Source: Streptomyces sp. CG1
GTDB taxonomy: Bacteria > Actinomycetota > Actinomycetes > Streptomycetales > Streptomycetaceae
Length of the DNA: 64,000 bases
Direction: 5' to 3'
Assembly: GCF_041080625.1 (NCBI RefSeq)
Contig: NZ_CP163518.1
Location: 806,001 to 870,000 of the forward strand
This document shows positions 41,966 through 50,773 of this stretch, one piece after another. Made by a program: the position numbers and the translations under genes. Within the stretch, counting starts at the first letter, position 1; each line of letters begins with the position of its first letter. Under the pieces are notes generated by a model. It did not search any database and was not told the DNA's origin. It saw only the letters and a program-made list of their open reading frames with translations.

Positions 41966-44900
41966 TCACCGGCCGAAGCCGTAGGCGAACAGGTGGTCGG
42001 TGCCGGTCGAGCCCGTCACCGGCAGGGTGATCGACGCCACCTGCTTGGACGCGTCGAGCGGGACCTTCGTGGCGAAGACGTAGGTCTTCACGCCGTCCCG
42101 GCCCCCGCTGCCGGTGTTCCGGTAGCCCGTGGTGACGGCCGTGGTGTCACCCGCGATCGGCTTGTTCGAACCGGCGTTGAGCGTCCAGTCCGAGAAGCCG
42201 ACCGTCGCCTTCGAGGTGGTGCCGTCGGTGTAGGTGACGGTCATCGTGCCCGAGACCCCGCTGCCGTCGGTCGGTGCGTCGGTCGCCGTGCCCAGCAGGC
42301 CCAGCGACGCACCCGATGTGCCGGCCGGCATCGGGATGGTCTGGCCGGCCATCTCCAGGTTGTCCAGCTGACCGGAAGTCACCGTCGGCCAGATGTAGGA
42401 GATGGCGTCGACCGTGACGGTGGAGCCGCCGGTGACACCGGCTGCCGCCAGCGCGTTCTGCGAGAACGCCCAGCCGCCGCTGTCGAAGCCGCCCGAGAAG
42501 CTCGTGCCGTCGGGGTAGATGCCCTCGTTGGTGTCGTACGGCCACAGCTCGCCGGCCTTGGCTACCGCCACGCGGAGGGCCGCGCCGCTCAGTGCCGTGC
42601 CCTTGCTGTGATCGGTCAGGGCGAAGGTGACCGGGAACGTCCCTTCACTCGTGCCCGCTGTCACGTGGACCTTCGCCTCGGCGCTGCCCGAGGCGGGCAC
42701 CTGCACCGAGCCGGACGCGGAGTCGAGCGCGATGCCGGAGGGCACCGTCGCCTTCCAGTCGACGGTGATGTCCTTGCTGCCGAGGTTGGTGAGATCGAGC
42801 GTGGCGTCACCGGAGGCGCCCGGCTGGAGCACCAGGCCGTCGCTGGAGGGGCCGGTCGCGGCCAGGACACGGTCGCCGCCGGTGGTGTCCGACGGTGGCA
42901 CCGCCGACGGGTCGGACGCCCAGGACTTGTTCGGCTGGGTGCCGAGGGTGAAGTCGACCGAGCCCGCGCCCTTGAACTGCTGGTACGTCAGCCAGGGGGT
43001 GTTCCACTCCTTGCCCTTGACATCGAGGGACTGCACGTACGGGGCATCGGGTGCCGCCTGCGGCGCGTTGATCTGCACCGTCCTGCCGCCCGCGAAGGAC
43101 ACCTCGGCCACCGGGAACGCCGGGCTGCCGAGCGCCAGAGTGTCCGTGCCCGGGGTCTCGGGGTACATGCCCAGCTCGGACCAGACGTACCAGGAGCTCA
43201 TCGCACCGAGGTCGTCGTTGCCGAACGAGCCGACCGGAGCGTTGAAGTACAGCTTCTGCTGGGCCTCGCGGACGGCCCCCTGGGTCTTCCAGGGCCGGCC
43301 CGTGTAGTCGTACTCCCAGGGGATCTCCACGCTGGGCTCGTTGCTCAGGTTGGCGTTGGTGTTGCCGGGGTTGGTGATGTTGTCGAGCAGGCTGTCCAGG
43401 TAGGACGAGTACGCCTTGTCACCGCCGCGTGCCTGGATGAGCTGCTGCAGGTTGAACGGGACCATCGGCGTGTACTGGGCCGACGTGCCCTCCACGAAGC
43501 CGTTGGAGGTCCCCGGGGTGAAACCGCCCGCGAACTGGCCGTTGTTGTTCTTCGCCTGCATGTAGCCGGTCTGCGGGTTGAAGACGTTCATCCAGTCCTG
43601 GGCACGGGTGGCGAACTTCGTATAAACGTCCGTCTTGCCCAGCGACTTCGCGAAGGCGGCGAGGGCGTAGTCGGCGGAGTCGTACTCCAGCTGTGTGGAA
43701 ACCGGGCCGTAGAAGTTGCAGCAGCCGTAGTCGCTCTCGTCCAGCGGGAGGTAGCCCTTGGTGTCCCGCACCGACTCGCCCGGGCGGTCGTTGTTCGGGA
43801 CGGTGGCCTCGTGCTGCAGGGCGGCCAGCGCCTTGTCCGTATCGAAGCTCCGGGCGCCGAAGGCGTACGAGTCGGCGATGATGCCGGCTGCCGGGTCACC
43901 GACCATGACGTAGCTCTCGCCGTTGTTCGAAGCCCACTTGGGCAGCAGGCCCGTCTGGTCGTAGCCGTTGAGCATCGAGGTGACGACGTCGCTGGTGACC
44001 TTGGGCTCGACCATCGCCATCAGCTGGGTCTGGGAGCGGTAGGTGTCCCAGCCCGAGTAGTTGGCGTACTGGGCCTGCTGGCCCTTGGCCAGCTCATGGA
44101 TCTGGTTGTCCATGCCCATGTACTGGCCGTTGTCGTCCGAGAAGACGTTCGGATGCAGCAGCGCGTGGTAGAGCGCGGTGTAGAACTGCACCTGCTGGTT
44201 TGAGGAGCCGCCGCCGATCCGGATCTTGTTCAGCACCGCGTTCCAGGCGTCGTGGTTCGCCTGCTTCACGGCGTCGAAGTTCCAGTTCTTGACCTCGGTG
44301 GCGAGGTTGCCCGCCGCGCCTGCGTCACTGGTGTACGAGATACCGACTTTTGCTCTCACCGTCGTATGGGAGGAGGTGTCGAACGTCAGGTACATGCCGT
44401 TCGCGCCCGTCGTGGGTGGCTCGGCGGACCTGCCGACGTTGCCGTGCACGGTAGGGGACGGGGCGGCGGGAACGGTGAAGTGCTTTTCCTTCACCGGCTT
44501 TGACGGGTGTGTCTGCGGGTTCTGCCGGGCCTTGCCCGCTCTCAGCGACGTCGCGTCGGGGTGGATGGTGCTGCCGACCCAGGTGCCGCTGGTGGTGAAC
44601 GGCTGGTCGAACTTGACGTCGAAGTGCAGGGTGTAGCGGTTGTTCGCGCCGCAGAAGTGACCGCTGTCGATCGACCCGCTGATCTCCTTCTGGTTCACCA
44701 CCTGGACGCGGGTGCCGTCCACCTGTGTGGCGCCGCCGCTGAGCTTGAACAGCAGGTTCGCCTGCCGGCCCGCCGGGAAGGTGAAGGTGCCCAGGCCGGC
44801 GCGGGTGGTGTCGGTCAGCTGGGTCGTGACACCGCCCGCATCGGTGACCTTGTAGTAGCCGATGCCGGTCTGCTCGTCGCCGTGGCTGAAGCCGACGGAT

Positions 44901-45313
44901 GCGTTGCCGAGGTCGCCCGACAGCGCGCCGGTCACCGGCAGGACGGGCAGGTCTCCCGCGACGCCGCAGCCGGGTCCCGAGACATGGGTGAGGCTGAAGC
45001 CCGATATTTTGCCGTCGTTGTACTCGTAGCCGCCGCCGGAGGGGCGGTCGGGCGTCGTGTCGGGACCCCACTGCACCATGCCGGCAGGCATGTCGGGGCC
45101 GGGGAAGGTGTCCACCTCTCCGGAGGTGCCGATGAGGGGGTTGACGAGGGACGCGGGGTCTTTCACCAAGGCCGGTGCCGCGGCGCTCGCGGCATGGGCG
45201 TCCCCGATCGCCGGGAGCGGGAGTGCCGCGATGCCCAGGACACAGATCACGGCCAGGCGTTGCCTGAGTCTTTTTCGGTTACGTGGCGCGGCTGAACGTC
45301 GGGGTAGGACCAT
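41966..45313 (-). CDS. secreted GH92 alpha-1,2-mannosidase-like protein with NEW3 domain
   Basis: 1115-residue exported glycoside hydrolase of family GH92, calcium-dependent exo-alpha-mannosidases. A signal peptide ends near residue 42 (DAHAAS). The N-terminal beta-sandwich contains VNPLIGTSGEVDTFPGPDMP. The catalytic (alpha/alpha)6 domain shows YSGWDTYRSQTQLMAM, PKWASNNGESYVMVGDPA, GFVEGTSAQYTPMVPFNLQQ and FGNDDLGAMSSWYVWSELGM, with the acidic residues expected. A NEW3-type domain follows (LDLTNLGSKDITVDW...), then a C-terminal beta-rich domain that may bind sugar. It probably trims mannose glycans; the neighbouring ABC importer may take up a product, but that is only positional. Confidence 0.92.
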   Translation of the reverse strand: MVLPRRSAAPRNRKRLRQRLAVICVLGIAALPLPAIGDAHAASAAAPALVKDPASLVNPLIGTSGEVDTFPGPDMPAGMVQWGPDTTPDRPSGGGYEYNDGKISGFSLTHVSGPGCGVAGDLPVLPVTGALSGDLGNASVGFSHGDEQTGIGYYKVTDAGGVTTQLTDTTRAGLGTFTFPAGRQANLLFKLSGGATQVDGTRVQVVNQKEISGSIDSGHFCGANNRYTLHFDVKFDQPFTTSGTWVGSTIHPDATSLRAGKARQNPQTHPSKPVKEKHFTVPAAPSPTVHGNVGRSAEPPTTGANGMYLTFDTSSHTTVRAKVGISYTSDAGAAGNLATEVKNWNFDAVKQANHDAWNAVLNKIRIGGGSSNQQVQFYTALYHALLHPNVFSDDNGQYMGMDNQIHELAKGQQAQYANYSGWDTYRSQTQLMAMVEPKVTSDVVTSMLNGYDQTGLLPKWASNNGESYVMVGDPAAGIIADSYAFGARSFDTDKALAALQHEATVPNNDRPGESVRDTKGYLPLDESDYGCCNFYGPVSTQLEYDSADYALAAFAKSLGKTDVYTKFATRAQDWMNVFNPQTGYMQAKNNNGQFAGGFTPGTSNGFVEGTSAQYTPMVPFNLQQLIQARGGDKAYSSYLDSLLDNITNPGNTNANLSNEPSVEIPWEYDYTGRPWKTQGAVREAQQKLYFNAPVGSFGNDDLGAMSSWYVWSELGMYPETPGTDTLALGSPAFPVAEVSFAGGRTVQINAPQAAPDAPYVQSLDVKGKEWNTPWLTYQQFKGAGSVDFTLGTQPNKSWASDPSAVPPSDTTGGDRVLAATGPSSDGLVLQPGASGDATLDLTNLGSKDITVDWKATVPSGIALDSASGSVQVPASGSAEAKVHVTAGTSEGTFPVTFALTDHSKGTALSGAALRVAVAKAGELWPYDTNEGIYPDGTSFSGGFDSGGWAFSQNALAAAGVTGGSTVTVDAISYIWPTVTSGQLDNLEMAGQTIPMPAGTSGASLGLLGTATDAPTDGSGVSGTMTVTYTDGTTSKATVGFSDWTLNAGSNKPIAGDTTAVTTGYRNTGSGGRDGVKTYVFATKVPLDASKQVASITLPVTGSTGTDHLFAYGFGR

Positions 45314-45683
45314 CGGTTGCCTCCGCAGCAGTTCGTGCTTCGCACAGGGGTGACGTGCTGAAGGACGGGGACGTCAGGGAAAGGCAACGGTGCCGGTCGC
45401 CTCGGACGGCCTGACAACGTTGCCATTCACGAGTGTCGAGTGAAACGCCTGGGCTTACGGCATGTCAACGAGGTCAACAGCAGTTTCTGAGTGCGAAGTT
45501 CGCAGCCGGTGTCCTCGGCACCATGCCGCCGCGGGCCGCACCGGGTCGTCATGGGCGGGCGGCCGCCGGGGTGGCGCGGAAGCGGTGAAGCCGCTTCCAG
45601 CTCTCCCCGGCGGCACGGTCAACGGGCGTATCAGGCCGCACTGTTGAGGCTCGTCGGGGCAGTCAAGGGCGCCCCGCCCGACG
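45314..45683. other. intergenic region: GH92 promoter side and upstream terminator
   Basis: About 370 bases between the GH92 start and the serine-hydrolase stop, both on the minus strand. It includes the hairpin at 45578-45598. No gene is recognised. Confidence 0.5.
45578..45598 (-). terminator. hairpin downstream of the serine hydrolase gene
   Basis: GGAAGCGG (45578-45585) pairs perfectly with CCGCTTCC (45591-45598) across a five-base loop, and the flanks GCCGGGG and CCCCGGC can extend the stem with interruptions. Its position about 90 bases after the hydrolase stop fits a terminator. Confidence 0.6.
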
Positions 45684-46886
45684 TCAGCGCCGGACCGCGC
45701 ACAGCGCATGGTCGGTGAGGGTCTGCACCGCCTTGTTGAGCTGGTCCTCGTTGACGAGCGCGGTGGTGGACGTCACCGACAGGGTCACCGCCCGACGGCC
45801 GGCCGCGCCGACCGCCGGCCGTCCGTACACTCCGAAGCCATCACCCTCGTGCATGTAGTAGACGCCCCCGCAGGTCAGGGGCACGACCCGCAGTCCGAGT
45901 CCGTATCCGCCCTGCTTGCCCGCGGGCGGTACCGGCAGGTCGTCGTACGCGACCGTCTGCCGCATCAGCGTCCACTGCGCGGCGGGCAGCAACCGTCCGC
46001 CGGCCAGGGCGCGGAAGAACGCGTCGAGATCCGACGGGGTGCTCACCACGCCGGAGTCCGCGGTGTGCTGGAAGCTCTCCTCGGTCAGGTCCACCGGTTT
46101 GCCTCCGGGCGCGTCAACGGTCACGCGCTCGTGCGAGCCGATCAGATAAGGGTTCTCGCCGGGTATGTAAGTGTGCCGCAGGCCGAGCGGGGCGATGATC
46201 CGGTTCTCGACCAGCTCACGCCAGCCCGCATCGCCCGCCTTCTCCGCGATCATCGCAGCCAGCAGGTAGTTGGTGTTCGAGTACGCCCACCGGCGCGGCG
46301 AACCGTTTGCCGGCGGGGTGAAGAGCGGGGCGTGTCGCATCGCGATCGCGACGAGTCGGGGCGGCGGGGTGGCGTCGTCCCGTGCCTCGTCGAAATGGTT
46401 CAGCAGCTTGTCCTGTATGCCAGGATCGGTGATGTAATCGTAGATCCCGCTGGTGTGCTGGAGCAGGTCGCGTACGGTGATCCGCGAGCCGTCGTTTCCG
46501 TTTCCGTGCACCACTCCGGGCAGCCACCGTTCCACCGTGTCGTCCAGCGAAAGCCGCCGCTCCGCGGCGAGTTGGAGCACCACCACCGCCGTGAACGTCT
46601 TGCTGGTGCTTGCCACCCGGAACTCCGGGTCCCACGGCACGGGCGCGGTCGAGCCCATGCCCGCTGTCCCGTACCGTGCCCGGAGCACTGCGCCGCCCGG
46701 CCCGTCCACCCGGGCCACCACGTTCACATCACCGCCGCCGGCGGCCCGCACGGCCGCCAGATCCTGCCGCAGATCCCCTTCCGAGTAGCCCCCGCCCACC
46801 GCGTGCGCCCCGGCAGGCACCTCGCCCGTCCCGCACGCCATGAGTGCCGCGATACACGCCATGACTGCCGTACGCTTCCCCGCCAC
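45684..46886 (-). CDS. exported serine hydrolase, class C beta-lactamase / D-Ala-D-Ala carboxypeptidase fold
   Basis: 400-residue exported penicillin-binding-like hydrolase. A signal peptide of about 28 residues (PAGAHA) is followed by the family motifs: STSKT (nucleophile Ser and Lys) near residue 93, YSNTN near 204 and HEGDG near 345 in the place of the KTG/HxG motif. ITVRDLLQHTSGIYDY is also typical. The Cys in MACGTG could mark a lipobox. The start is GTG at 46886 with GAGG upstream. Peptide or ester substrates are possible; resistance is not implied. Confidence 0.87.
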   Translation of the reverse strand: MAGKRTAVMACIAALMACGTGEVPAGAHAVGGGYSEGDLRQDLAAVRAAGGGDVNVVARVDGPGGAVLRARYGTAGMGSTAPVPWDPEFRVASTSKTFTAVVVLQLAAERRLSLDDTVERWLPGVVHGNGNDGSRITVRDLLQHTSGIYDYITDPGIQDKLLNHFDEARDDATPPPRLVAIAMRHAPLFTPPANGSPRRWAYSNTNYLLAAMIAEKAGDAGWRELVENRIIAPLGLRHTYIPGENPYLIGSHERVTVDAPGGKPVDLTEESFQHTADSGVVSTPSDLDAFFRALAGGRLLPAAQWTLMRQTVAYDDLPVPPAGKQGGYGLGLRVVPLTCGGVYYMHEGDGFGVYGRPAVGAAGRRAVTLSVTSTTALVNEDQLNKAVQTLTDHALCAVRR

Positions 46887-46970
46887 GCTGACACCTCTGT
46901 GCTCGGCCCGACTCTCTCCTGACCCGTGTCAGTGAACTCGCCGCCGCCCTTCCGGTCGATGGAGCTGCCA

Positions 46971-47239
46971 CCCGGGCGCTGGGTGGGGCCGGCCCCCGCA
47001 GCACAGACCGGCGTCAACGGCCGGTGCCGAGCAGCGAGGTGAGTGTCTCGGTGAAGGTGGTCGCCGAATGGTCGGCGTGCTCGCGGATCCGCGCGGCGAT
47101 GGCGTCGGCTCCGCCGCCGTGCACGAGGTGTACGAGCCGGTCGGCGCGCCGCTCGTGGGCTTCCCGGGTGTCGGGGAGCGTGGAGAGGTAGAAGTCCGTG
47201 GCGTCGTAGGCCATGTGGAACACGTGCTTCTTGACGTCG
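46971..47239. repeat. tandem duplication, copy A (3' end of the pyruvyl-transferase-like gene)
   Basis: Three blocks here recur in the same order in copy B (47254-47445): 46971-47015 equals 47254-47298 (45 bases), 47088-47198 equals 47310-47420 (111 bases), and 47215-47239 equals 47421-47445 (25 bases). Copy A keeps the natural stop codon and the first downstream bases. Confidence 0.9.
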
Positions 47240-48396
47240 CTCAGCGTCAGGTACCCGGGCGCTGGGTGGGGCCGGCCCCCGCAGCACAGACCGGCGTCGT
47301 CGTCGGTCGTCCGCGCGGCGATGGCGTCGGCTCCGCCGCCGTGCACGAGGTGTACGAGCCGGTCGGCGCGCCGCTCGTGGGCTTCCCGGGTGTCGGGGAG
47401 CGTGGAGAGGTAGAAGTCCGGTGGAACACGTGCTTCTTGACGTCGAGGTTCGGGAGCGCCGACGCAGACCACCGGGGTGCCGGCACCCCAGGCGTTGACA
47501 CCCAGGTGGTACGTGTCCGTGATCACCAGTCGATAGCGGGAGAGGACGCGCACCAGGTCGCCGATGGTGTGGTCACCCGGACGGGTCGGGATGTGGCCGG
47601 CCTGGGACGGGATGTCCCGGTCGAACCACGGCAGCCATTCGAGGGGCGCTCCGAAGCGATCGGAAAGGCCCTGGCAGAAGGCGGGCAGCCAGTCGGGGAC
47701 CGGGGTACGGGCGCCGAGGAACACGCCGATCGCACCGCCCTCCGGGACCTGCTCGGACCATCCCGTGGTCGGGAGGTGGTCGAGGTCGCCGGGGCGGGAC
47801 AGCAGTGCCGCGTCGGAGCCGAAGTAGTCGGTCGTACGGTCCCCGCGGAGGTGGGCGATCTTGGCCGCCGACAGCGGGTCGCGCGCCCAGACGCGGTGGC
47901 TTCTCGTCATCAGGCGCAAGAAGAGGGAGCCGTACTCCTTGTCCTCGTAGTCGGACTGCGTGTTGTGCAGGATCGTGCCGCCGTAGCTGAGGGTCCGGGC
48001 GAGGAGTTCGTCCGGCTGGTCCGCCAGCAGCAGGGTGCGGTGCAGCAGCGCCCGGGCGGCGTCGCGGTCCTCGGCGATGCCGAAGTCGAGCAGGCGGTTC
48101 GTCGCGTCCTGGGCCAGATAGTGCCGGGTGTGCAGGAAATCGCCCCAGAAGACGACCGCGTCGTGATCGCGGAGCGAGTCGAGGTGCTCGGTCAGCGCAT
48201 GGAAACGGAACGGGAAATCGGTTCCTCGGGCGCACGCGCGCAGCGGCACGGTCTCCGGCAGATGGAGGGTGTACCAGGTCGCGTCGATCTCGTTGCCCAT
48301 GCGCCGTCGCAGGGACTCGAAGGCCAAGTCGACCGTCAGCATTCCCGTGTTGCGGTATCCGATGTTGGGCGCGGTGATGACGGCGACGCGTGCCAT
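47014..48396 (-). CDS. polysaccharide pyruvyl-transferase-like protein with duplicated C-terminus
   Basis: 460-residue protein of the polysaccharide-pyruvyl-transferase superfamily. The start MARVAVITAPNIGYRNTGML and the late block ITDTYHLGVNAWGAGTPVVC are characteristic of the GT-B-like fold. After residue about 325 the sequence contains DFYLSTLPDTREAHERRADR twice, separated by about 70 residues, because the 3' end of the gene is tandemly duplicated. The segment joining the copies (including DAGLCCGGRPHPAPGYL) is translated former downstream DNA. The natural C-terminus SLLGTGR is restored at the end. GGGGAAG precedes the ATG at 48396. The donor and acceptor are unknown. Confidence 0.7.
   Translation of the reverse strand: MARVAVITAPNIGYRNTGMLTVDLAFESLRRRMGNEIDATWYTLHLPETVPLRACARGTDFPFRFHALTEHLDSLRDHDAVVFWGDFLHTRHYLAQDATNRLLDFGIAEDRDAARALLHRTLLLADQPDELLARTLSYGGTILHNTQSDYEDKEYGSLFLRLMTRSHRVWARDPLSAAKIAHLRGDRTTDYFGSDAALLSRPGDLDHLPTTGWSEQVPEGGAIGVFLGARTPVPDWLPAFCQGLSDRFGAPLEWLPWFDRDIPSQAGHIPTRPGDHTIGDLVRVLSRYRLVITDTYHLGVNAWGAGTPVVCVGAPEPRRQEARVPPDFYLSTLPDTREAHERRADRLVHLVHGGGADAIAARTTDDDAGLCCGGRPHPAPGYLTLSDVKKHVFHMAYDATDFYLSTLPDTREAHERRADRLVHLVHGGGADAIAARIREHADHSATTFTETLTSLLGTGR
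47254..47445. repeat. tandem duplication, copy B with two deletions
   Basis: Relative to copy A, 72 bases (47016-47087) are replaced by 11 (47299-47309) and 16 bases (47199-47214) are missing. The first change removes the stop codon and final codons, and the second shifts the frame, so translation passes through copy B into copy A. Confidence 0.9.
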
Positions 48397-48521
48397 GTGT
48401 TCGTCTTCCCCTCGGCCGTTGCCGAACGGCCCGACATGTGGCGCTGACATCGGCCAACGTACACATCGACATCGCTCCGGTGTGGGCCCGCCCCCTGACT
48501 GGCTGCTTTCCGACGGGCAGG

Positions 48522-49514
48522 TCAGTCGACGGCCGTCACGTCCGTGCGCAGGACGGCGCGCCGTCCGTGCAGTCCGCCCATCTCCATCCGGGCGTGCACA
48601 TCGGCCGCCGCGCTCAGCGGGAAGACCTCGATGCTGCGCGGGCGCAGCGCACCCTGGCGGAAGAGGTCGTTGATGTATGCGGCGGCTTCGGCGAGTTCGT
48701 CGGGGGTCGCGTGGGAGATCACGAATCCCACGACGGCGCGGTCGTTCATGTAGAGCGCCCCGGCGGGCAGCACGGGGCGGGTCCTGGCGCCGGCCAGCAG
48801 CACCACGCGGCCCCGGTGGGCGAGGAGGCCGACCGCGGTCTCCAGGTCGTTGACGCCCGCCGTGTCCAGGTACAGGTCGATCCCCGGGGGCGCGGCAGTG
48901 CGGATCTGCTCGGTCAGGTCCGGGTCCCGGTAGTCGAACACCTCGGCCGCGCCCAGCTCCGCGCAGTACGGTGCGTCGCCTGCACCGGCCGTCGCGAGGA
49001 CGCGGGCGCCGGCCCGTACCGCCATGGTCACCAGGGCGCTGCCGACGTTGCCCGCGGCGCCGGCGACCAGCACGGTCTCCCCCACGTGGAGCCGCCCGTG
49101 GACGAACAGGGCCAGATACGCGGTCGCCGCCGGATGGACCGCGGCGACCGCGGCGTACGGGTCGACTCCCTCGGGCAGGCGGTACAGCCGGTCGGCCGCC
49201 ACCACCGCATGCTCCGCCGCCGCGCCCTGCCTGCCGCCGTGCCCGAGGCTGTTGCACCACACCCGGTCCCCGGCCCGGAAGCCGGTCACACCGGGGCCCG
49301 CCTCCGCGACCGTGCCGACCAGGTCACGGCCTACGACGAAGGGGAAGTCCACGTGTGTCGGGAACAGACCCGACCGGACGAACGTGTCCACCGGATTGAC
49401 CGTGGTGGCCAGGACATCGACCAGCACATCGGTGGGACCGGGCCGGGGAGCGGAGATCTCGCCGTACCGGATGACGTCCGCCGGACCCAGCTCCTCGATG
49501 TAGGCAGCACGCAT
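48522..49514 (-). CDS. NADPH:quinone oxidoreductase-like zinc-less MDR enzyme
   Basis: 330-residue medium-chain dehydrogenase/reductase of the quinone-oxidoreductase branch. It begins MRAAYIEELGPADVIRYGEI, has the substrate-domain DFPFVVGRDLVGTVAEAGPG near residue 65, and the NADPH-binding VLVAGAAGNVGSALVTMAVR near 145. The zinc ligands of alcohol dehydrogenases are absent. The ATG at 49514 matches the family start; the frame runs 12 codons further upstream without support. It reduces a quinone or enone; the exact substrate is unknown. The next gene lies 82 bases upstream on the same strand. Confidence 0.86.
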   Translation of the reverse strand: MRAAYIEELGPADVIRYGEISAPRPGPTDVLVDVLATTVNPVDTFVRSGLFPTHVDFPFVVGRDLVGTVAEAGPGVTGFRAGDRVWCNSLGHGGRQGAAAEHAVVAADRLYRLPEGVDPYAAVAAVHPAATAYLALFVHGRLHVGETVLVAGAAGNVGSALVTMAVRAGARVLATAGAGDAPYCAELGAAEVFDYRDPDLTEQIRTAAPPGIDLYLDTAGVNDLETAVGLLAHRGRVVLLAGARTRPVLPAGALYMNDRAVVGFVISHATPDELAEAAAYINDLFRQGALRPRSIEVFPLSAAADVHARMEMGGLHGRRAVLRTDVTAVD

Positions 49515-49596
49515 GGGATCACATGCTTCCACATGCGCCCATTCCGCCACGGGATTGTCCTGGCCCGCCAGGCGTTTCGACGGCGTGGACCGGCCG

Positions 49597-50484
49597 CTAC
49601 CAGCGCACCGCGGTCAAGTCGACGGGCCGGGGCCGCAGTTCGCGGGTGCGGGCTGTCAGCGTGCGCAGTCGCTCGGCCATCTCGTCGGCGGGCAGGCGCC
49701 GGCGGTCGCCGTGGCCCGGCAGCAGCCATTCGAAGCGCAGCCGGCCGGCGGTGCGTACCAAGGAGGCGGCCAGTTCGGTGATGGAGTACCAGGTGACGCT
49801 CTCGGCCACCTCGAGGTCTCCGGTCGTACGTGACCAGTAGAAGCTGTCGCCGCTGAAGCAGTACCGCTCGTCGGCGACGTAGAGCACGCTGCCCTGGGTG
49901 TGGCCGGGCAGCGGGTAGGCGATCACGCCGTCCGCGATCTCCGCCGGGTCGGTGCCACGCAGGACGCGGTCGGCGTCCGGGGCGGCGTCGAGGTCTCCTT
50001 CGTGGATCCACAGCCGGGCGCCGAAGCGGTCGGCGTAGCGCCTGCCGTGCGCGACATGGTCGCGGTGGGTGAGCAGCACGTCGGTGATGACGCCCAGTTC
50101 CTCGTAGCGGGCGGCCAGCGCGGTGCTCCAGCGCGGGGTGTCCACCATCATCGCCGTGCCGTCGGGGCGACGTAGCACATAGGAGTTGGCGCCCGCGGTG
50201 TGCGTGGAGTTGTGTCCGCACAGGTAGACGGTGTCGTCCAGGGCCATCGGGAAGGGGTCCTGTGCCGGGTCCAGACGTCCACCCGGGGGACGGATCGACC
50301 GGGTGTGGCAGGCATACGCAGCGGCGTGGACCAGCCGCACCTCGGTGTGGTCGCGTGGCTGGCGCAGGACGGCCGACCGCCCGTCGACCTCACCGATCAG
50401 GCCGGGCGCGAGCTGTCGTGCGACATCGCAGTTCGTGCATCGCTCGTCCACGTACCAGCCGTCCTCGAACCGTTCCTCGCTCAT
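49597..50484 (-). CDS. MBL-fold metallo-hydrolase with N-terminal ferredoxin-like segment
   Basis: 295-residue protein. Residues 1-55 contain YVDERCTNCDVARQLAPGLI and resemble the short ferredoxin-like lead seen on some MBL proteins, but only two cysteines of a cluster set lie close together. The metallo-beta-lactamase core follows: LLTHRDHVAHGRRYADRFGA (HxHxDH variant, HRDHVAH), YPLPGHTQGSVLYV, YCFSGDSFYWSR and WLLPGHGDRRRL. GGAGAGGA precedes the ATG at 50484. THRDHVAH lacks the usual Asp-His order of THxHxDH, so metal loading may differ. Glyoxalase-II-like or thioester hydrolysis is possible. Confidence 0.8.
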   Translation of the reverse strand: MSEERFEDGWYVDERCTNCDVARQLAPGLIGEVDGRSAVLRQPRDHTEVRLVHAAAYACHTRSIRPPGGRLDPAQDPFPMALDDTVYLCGHNSTHTAGANSYVLRRPDGTAMMVDTPRWSTALAARYEELGVITDVLLTHRDHVAHGRRYADRFGARLWIHEGDLDAAPDADRVLRGTDPAEIADGVIAYPLPGHTQGSVLYVADERYCFSGDSFYWSRTTGDLEVAESVTWYSITELAASLVRTAGRLRFEWLLPGHGDRRRLPADEMAERLRTLTARTRELRPRPVDLTAVRW

Positions 50485-50773
50485 GGCACGTCCTCTCCGC
50501 ATCGCGTTCGCCGTCCGGCGTCTCGGTCTCCAGGGTTTCCACGCCCCTCGGATAAGGGAAGGGGGCCCGGATCTTGTGCTTGCGGCGGCGCGCTGCTCCG
50601 AGCGGGCGGATACCGAGAATGACGTCTGTTTCACACCGGAGCCTCTACCGGCGGGCGACACGGATGGTTGCCTCGGCAGCGGACCGGATGTCCCCGCAGG
50701 GCACCCCCGGATGCACCGCGGACTGCCCCGGTGCCCCTTCAACCCGCCGGGTTCCGACGCCAGTCTGGGAGGG

